Below the pieces are notes generated by a model. It was given only the letters and a program-made list of their open reading frames with translations, did not search any database and was not told where the DNA came from. A DNA stretch of 25,288 nt from a virus. The stretch covers positions 1-25,288 of the IMG/VR virus record IMGVR_UViG_3300042564_000273. One strand, 5' to 3'. Shown piece after piece: positions 21,563 to 25,288 of this stretch; positions within the stretch are counted from its first letter, which is position 1, and the number at the start of each line of letters is the position of its first letter. Made by a program: the position numbers and the translations under genes.

Positions 21563-21994
21563 ATCCGCCCTAGTATAGTCATCTAATAATAAGATACCAG
21601 ACTCACCTTTACCAGAAATCCATTCAGGTGCACAATAAGCAGTGCGCCTTGCACCGGTTAGTTTAAACCCGGCCTTAACTGCTAGCTCAGCTTCCATCTC
21701 AGTTACCCACTTAGTCTTGAGACCATCAGGAGTATCTTTACCAATCTGGAATTCCTTAACTGGAAATCCTACTAGATCTGATAACTCTTCTATCATTGCA
21801 AGGTTAATTTTTACAAACTGCATACCCTCTTCTTTTGCAAGATTAGAGACAATTGTAGTTTTACCAAGACCTGCATTACCTACTACATTCAAAGCTGTTG
21901 GTACTTTACCTTGACCTTGAATGAATCTGTTGTTGTTAATTACGTGCTTAATGAAATCTTTTAATTCAGCGCTGTTTAATTTTACTTGTGCCAT
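21563..21994 (-). CDS. MoxR-like AAA+ ATPase, exon 1 (N-terminal 144 residues)
   Basis: The first exon of the ATPase. Walker A is GNAGLGKT (residues 39-46), in ALNVVGNAGLGKTTIVSNLA. A LSDLVGFPVKEF segment (about 70-81) is typical of MoxR-type AAA+ proteins, and Walker B is ILLLDDYTRAD at the exon end. Without splicing, translation would stop two codons later (AAA TAA), giving a truncated protein without sensor or lid. The start at 21994 follows the VWA gene's stop by 13 nt. The intron insertion point lies in the most conserved part of the gene, as usual for homing introns. Confidence 0.9.
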
Positions 21995-22007
21995 GTTTTT
22001 AGGGTTT

Positions 22008-23147
22008 TTAGTTTAGTTGGATTTGGGGACCGGGTAGTTGCTCATTGATTTGGGCTTTTGAAGAAATAACCCAAAGCATTCTACCTCTTGGTGTAACTGT
22101 TGTATAACATTCACCATCTGTTAAATAAATAAGACATGTGTATTTCTTAGTATTCTTGTTATAATATTCTAATACGGGATCAAACTCAGTACCTCCACGG
22201 CCTTTGACTTCTACATCCTTCTTAGGGTTATAACTCTCAACACTAGTAATCTCTGTATCACATTGTAATACTGTAATCTCTGTTCCGGTTTTATGCATGT
22301 GTTTAATTTCATTGAAGAACTCTACAAGTTCATCATTGCTCACACTACCAGATGTATCTATTGCAACCAAGATATGTTTCTTGGGTTTAAATTTCATTCC
22401 GGGAGCATCCGGATATCTCTTGTTAATCTTCTTTCTAGATAACTTAGTCTCAACAATATAAGAGTTACCAGCAAATCTTCTCAGATAAGCTTTCCAGTTA
22501 AATTTACTTGGGGTAACTGCAGTGATTCTTTTATAAATCTCACTAATTTCTCCAGGTAAATGACCTCTAGCTTTTAGACACTCTTCTGCTGCCTCTCTAA
22601 GTTGATACTCAGCTTGAGACTTAAGTAATTTCTTTTCAGAATCACTTAGGTTATCAAACTCTTCCCATGTAGGATGCATATCATCACCATCACCCATCAT
22701 GTTTTGTACATCTTCATCATCTTGATTCTTTTGTAACATCTCATAATAGTATCTAGTACCTGCTTTATGATTAAGTCTTAAGTCAGGAAATGAACTAGGT
22801 AGAATAGCACCTTCTGGAAGACAGCTTGGAGTAATGTACTGATTAAGTTCACAGTCAGCAGCTATGTTAAATAACTTCTTGTCTGCAAACTCATCCCTTA
22901 AGTTAAGGTGATCAAACACAATATGTAAAAGCTCATGCCACAATAGACCTTTCTTGTGGTCATGTGGTAGACTAGCCCAGAAATCTGAGTTAATCACAAG
23001 CTTATAATTAATGTTGTGTTTGCTTACACCGGCAGTTGGAATTCTGTTATTCCATTCTTTGTTGAGACCTATTAAGAACATACCATAGAAAGGTTGTTCA
23101 AGCATAAGTTCTTTCCCGGCTAATGCCAGTTCTTCGTCTTTTTTCAT
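22008..23147 (-). CDS. VWA-domain protein with HExxH metallopeptidase-like N-terminus (DUF2201-like)
   Basis: A 379-residue protein. The N-terminal domain has HELLHIVFDH (residues 71-80; His71, Glu72, His75, His80), followed by NIAADCELNQYI (94-105), the pattern of putative VWA-like metallopeptidases. A helical and acidic middle region follows (about 135-200). The C-terminal von Willebrand A-like domain has MIDAS motifs DTSGSVS (264-270), GGTEFDP (318-324) and TDG (343-345). Proteins of this type are encoded next to MoxR-like ATPases throughout bacteria, and the ATPase here is the next gene downstream. The pair probably acts as a remodelling complex in the cytoplasm. The target is unknown, and the peptidase activity is predicted from the motif only. 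Confidence 0.85.
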   Translation of the reverse strand: MKKDEELALAGKELMLEQPFYGMFLIGLNKEWNNRIPTAGVSKHNINYKLVINSDFWASLPHDHKKGLLWHELLHIVFDHLNLRDEFADKKLFNIAADCELNQYITPSCLPEGAILPSSFPDLRLNHKAGTRYYYEMLQKNQDDEDVQNMMGDGDDMHPTWEEFDNLSDSEKKLLKSQAEYQLREAAEECLKARGHLPGEISEIYKRITAVTPSKFNWKAYLRRFAGNSYIVETKLSRKKINKRYPDAPGMKFKPKKHILVAIDTSGSVSNDELVEFFNEIKHMHKTGTEITVLQCDTEITSVESYNPKKDVEVKGRGGTEFDPVLEYYNKNTKKYTCLIYLTDGECYTTVTPRGRMLWVISSKAQINEQLPGPQIQLN

Positions 23148-23160
23148 AGTAAGTTTGGGT

Positions 23161-23421
23161 TTAAAGTTTTGTAATCTTATCCAGTTCTTCTAAAAACTGA
23201 AATGCTAATTCTTCTTCATTTTCTATAAATGAGTCTGTAACATTTCTCTTAGAGAAATAATCATTTACAATCTTGATCACATGAGAGTTCTTAGCTTTTG
23301 CCTCGTTTACAGATTTTTTAAGTTCTGGATTTACAAGTTCTCTAATAAACTGATACTGCACATTAAGTGCTTTGGCTAATATATAAGCCTTTCTAATTTC
23401 TTTTAAATCTGATTCTTTCAC
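23161..23421 (-). CDS. Small helical protein of unknown function
   Basis: An 86-residue, almost wholly helical and highly charged protein (ESDLKEIRKAYILAKALN, ENEEELAFQFLEELDKITKL). The start is put at GTG 23421, which overlaps the upstream stop as GTGA. An ATG at 23448 would add nine residues (MDRPCSRDC) that lie inside the upstream gene and look like its shadow. No family recognised. It sits between another small gene and the VWA gene in the minus-strand operon. Confidence 0.65.
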   Translation of the reverse strand: MKESDLKEIRKAYILAKALNVQYQFIRELVNPELKKSVNEAKAKNSHVIKIVNDYFSKRNVTDSFIENEEELAFQFLEELDKITKL

Positions 23422-23645
23422 ACAATCTCTGCTACAGGGTCTGTCCAACCGTTTGCATCATTTACACCACTAACATAAGCTTCTGCTTCTTTCTTGGTAT
23501 CAAATTCCTTAATACCATAATCATAGTCTACCTGCATTGATTCATGTTTATTACTAAACAATGCATCCCAACCATGAATGTCTACATAAAGAGCCGCAGC
23601 TTGACTAAAAGCGTACATTACTTTGATCTTCTTTTTTACTTCCAT
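23418..23645 (-). CDS. Small protein of unknown function
   Basis: A 75-residue protein with a lysine-rich start (MEVKKKIKVMYAFSQAAALY) and a C-terminal pattern FDTKKEAEAYVSGVNDANGW, which I recall as a recurring ending of small phage proteins in Bacteroidota, though I cannot name a family. Its ATG overlaps the RusA stop by one base (TAATG), and its own stop overlaps the next gene, so it is part of a tightly coupled run of genes. Confidence 0.7.
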   Translation of the reverse strand: MEVKKKIKVMYAFSQAAALYVDIHGWDALFSNKHESMQVDYDYGIKEFDTKKEAEAYVSGVNDANGWTDPVAEIV

Positions 23646-24013
23646 TACTTTAGGATTTTAATTTCTACTTTTGGGTTTTTAGTATCATACTCGTAAATAG
23701 CAAATACCGGAATAAGTTCATCAGCATTGTCATCATCTATCCAATCATAAGTAACCATTGCATCTTGTACAGCTTGTGCTATGTTAATCAAGTCAAACTT
23801 ATGTCTGCTCTTTCTATAGAACTTAAACTCTACATACAATGGCTTAGTAAGACCTTTAGATTCTTTTCTAAACTGTTTTGCTTGTGATTTCCAGTGTTCA
23901 TCAGTTGCAAGTTTCCACTTTCTTGTGGCTGCACTTGCTACACTGTATCTGCCTGTCCACACTCTACCATTCTTACTAGAGGGTGTATTACCGGGTATGA
24001 TAAATGTTGTCAT
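23645..24013 (-). CDS. rusA: RusA-like Holliday junction resolvase
   Basis: A 122-residue protein, the normal RusA length. It shows IPGNTPSSKNGRVW near the N-terminus (residues 6-19) and the conserved acidic core FDLINIAQAVQDAMVTYDWI followed by DDDNADEL, with Asp74, Asn77, Asp84 and Asp93-95 corresponding to the metal-binding aspartates of RusA. The enzyme cuts four-way DNA junctions made in recombination or replication of phage DNA. It lies directly after the primase-like gene with a 4-nt overlap (ATGA), consistent with a replication module. Confidence 0.85.
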   Translation of the reverse strand: MTTFIIPGNTPSSKNGRVWTGRYSVASAATRKWKLATDEHWKSQAKQFRKESKGLTKPLYVEFKFYRKSRHKFDLINIAQAVQDAMVTYDWIDDDNADELIPVFAIYEYDTKNPKVEIKILK

Positions 24014-24978
24014 AACTTACTATCTATATATTCTTTTACTTTAAGATATCCGTGGTCCATTACTGAATCAGAGATGTCTTTAGATAACTGCAAATATAAA
24101 GGTTTCAGGTAATTAAATTGATTACAATACTTTACAGTAGATCTGTTACCGGCCTCATCATTATCAAATAGTATATAGCATGTCTTGTAGTTACTACTGA
24201 TACTATCTAGATACTCTTTCTTGATCATAGTATTCTCAGAATCTGGTGCCAGGAAATCTATATGTGGGTACATCTTCTTTAAACACATACCATCTTTAAG
24301 AGAGGAGACAATCACTAATGAATCACTACCGGATAGTTGCTCACTGCCCTGTATGTAATCTTTTACTTTTAAGAACTTCTTCTTTTGTACTTTAGGCTGA
24401 TAGATTTTAACTAGTGTACCATCTTTCTTGAAGTAACCATATATATTAGAGCCCTCAATATTTAAGACTTTATATATACCATCCTCTTCTTTAAACATAG
24501 TATAAGTAGTTAGTGGCTTTACGTTATAGTGCTCTAGCATTCTAGATCCTACACCATACTTACCCCAATAACTCTTATCTAGTGTATTCCACTGCCTTAT
24601 CTCATATCTATCTATCTTGTATTTGTTGTATTGTTTAAATACTTGTAAGTCATAACCACCGTTATTATGCAATACAAACTCATTGTAATCTCTTACAATC
24701 TTATGCATTGTATTTAACCGGGTATCTATACCAAGTATATGCTGTACTAAATCAACACAATCACCACCCTTATCTGTAGAGAAATCTTTGTAGTAGTATT
24801 TCTCTCTATCTTGTTTAAAATAGATACACATACTAGGAGTTCTTTCACTAGGGTTAAAGATAGATTTAATCTTAATGTCTTGACCAGTTAACTTCTGATC
24901 TAATCTACAATAATGCTCAAATACCCATGTTATAGGTACTGACTTTATATCCGGAATTAGGATCTTCGTACTAATCAT
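24010..24978 (-). CDS. DnaG-like Toprim primase
   Basis: A 322-residue protein with a DnaG-type layout. The N-terminus has a CHC2-like fold without visible zinc ligands: FNPSERTPSMCIYF (residues 41-54) and YYYKDFSTDKGGDCVDLVQ (61-79). The Toprim domain (about 218-300) has LVIVSSLKDGMCLK (221-234) and ILFDNDEAGN (269-278), with the acidic DND. The Glu that usually precedes Gly in the first Toprim motif is replaced by Ser. It probably makes primers for the family B polymerase, possibly with a helicase encoded elsewhere. The Cys and Glu changes mean activity is predicted, not certain. A hairpin with a T-run ends 12 nt before its start. Confidence 0.85.
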   Translation of the reverse strand: MISTKILIPDIKSVPITWVFEHYCRLDQKLTGQDIKIKSIFNPSERTPSMCIYFKQDREKYYYKDFSTDKGGDCVDLVQHILGIDTRLNTMHKIVRDYNEFVLHNNGGYDLQVFKQYNKYKIDRYEIRQWNTLDKSYWGKYGVGSRMLEHYNVKPLTTYTMFKEEDGIYKVLNIEGSNIYGYFKKDGTLVKIYQPKVQKKKFLKVKDYIQGSEQLSGSDSLVIVSSLKDGMCLKKMYPHIDFLAPDSENTMIKKEYLDSISSNYKTCYILFDNDEAGNRSTVKYCNQFNYLKPLYLQLSKDISDSVMDHGYLKVKEYIDSKL

Positions 24979-24990
24979 AACTGCAATAAT

Positions 24991-25020
24991 AAAAAAGGGG
25001 GACCATATAATCCCCCTTTT
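24991..25020 (-). terminator. Hairpin with T-run just before the primase gene
   Basis: On the minus strand, stem AAAAGGGGGA (25020-25011) pairs with TCCCCCTTTT (25002-24993) around an 8-nt loop, ending in a run of six T. It looks like a terminator for the partial gene upstream, but ends only 12 nt before the primase ATG. It shares GGGGGAT...GTCCCCC with the hairpin before the polymerase, so both may be leader elements or attenuators rather than plain terminators. Confidence 0.7.
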
Positions 25021-25039
25021 ATATAATAAACTTTAAAAC

Positions 25040-25288
25040 TTAAAACTCAAATCCTGTAGATGTATCAGAACCTGTGGTAAAAGGATTAGTATCACCAAAT
25101 GATGCTACTGTTTCTACCTTAGCTTTCTTGATATGTAATTCAGGATTGTAAGAGATTAATTTACTTGGGCTTGCAGCTGCAGACTCCAATGCATATGCAT
25201 CTTTGCTAGACTTTGGTAAGAACAAATCATAGTTGATATAACCATTCTTCTCATACTCTTTACCATTGATGCACATGTTAAATAAGGT
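25040..25288 (-). CDS. C-terminal part of a replication-region protein (partial; possibly single-strand DNA-binding)
   Basis: The frame is open to the window edge (codons continue upstream of the ATG at 25276), so the gene is cut off. Visible are a beta-strand-rich stretch (MCINGKEYEKNGYINYDLFL) and a flexible acidic end (GDTNPFTTGSDTSTGFEF) closing with an aromatic residue, as in single-strand DNA-binding proteins whose acidic tail recruits partners. Its place next to the primase fits. The SSB idea is inference from composition and context. The gene itself is secure. Confidence 0.6.
   Translation of the reverse strand, partial: TLFNMCINGKEYEKNGYINYDLFLPKSSKDAYALESAAASPSKLISYNPELHIKKAKVETVASFGDTNPFTTGSDTSTGFEF

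Noticed and set aside
21642-21914. Plus-strand 90-codon frame opposite MoxR exon 1
   Set aside because: Antisense shadow of the conserved Walker A region; the minus-strand protein has a clear AAA+ match.
1-25288. CRISPR array, integrase, transposase or insertion sequence
   Set aside because: No regularly spaced repeats, no recombinase or transposase motif, and no terminal inverted repeats were seen.

Overview
The window looks like part of the genome of a large tailed phage of Bacteroidota. It is AT-rich and tightly packed, with many 4-nt ATGA stop/start overlaps and almost no Shine-Dalgarno sequences. It carries phage replication, lysis and tail genes. Five exported proteins have glutamine at the predicted +1 position after signal-peptide cleavage (the Bacteroidetes 'Q-rule'), and one ends in a type IX secretion (T9SS) sorting domain, a system found only in Bacteroidota and relatives. 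The gene set (PolB, Toprim primase, MoxR-like ATPase with a VWA partner, PhoH, group I intron) would fit a crAss-like or related Bacteroidota phage, but that placement is inference.

Layout. Plus strand, 1-12868: the 3' part of a large virion-type protein (1-1575); a two-helix holin-like protein and an L,D-transpeptidase-fold endolysin; a free-standing GIY-YIG endonuclease; then a block of envelope-directed genes (3179-9988). That block holds a secreted HExxH protein, a T9SS cargo with cohesin-like and dockerin-like domains, two small membrane proteins, a CsgG-like lipoprotein, a signal-peptide plus Gly/Ser-linker plus barrel-like protein with a second gene nested in another frame, a dockerin-containing exported protein, and a small exported protein. 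After it come a tail-fibre-like protein, a tiny basic protein, dCTP deaminase, a zinc-ribbon protein and PhoH. Minus strand, 25288-12858: the replication and early module, read right to left. It holds a partial gene (possibly SSB), a DnaG-like Toprim protein, RusA, two small proteins, a VWA/HELLH protein, a MoxR-like ATPase gene interrupted by a group I intron carrying a GIY-YIG endonuclease, a conserved unknown, a PD-(D/E)XK nuclease, two unknowns, family B DNA polymerase, a small unknown, a DnaA domain IV protein, a GroES-like protein and an unknown. The two blocks converge and overlap by 11 nt at 12858-12868.

How the genes may work together. The minus-strand genes cover priming (Toprim), synthesis (PolB), origin binding (DnaA-IV), end processing or recombination (RecB-like nuclease, RusA) and ATPase-driven remodelling (MoxR/VWA). 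Dcd supplies dUMP precursors. On the plus strand, holins and endolysin sit beside an unusually large set of proteins addressed to periplasm, outer membrane and cell surface, which together look like a phage-encoded envelope module. The most notable points are the nested gene at 7304-7639, the T9SS/cohesin/dockerin proteins, the intron in the MoxR Walker B region, and a repeated GGGGGAT...GTCCCCC hairpin just ahead of the polymerase and primase genes.
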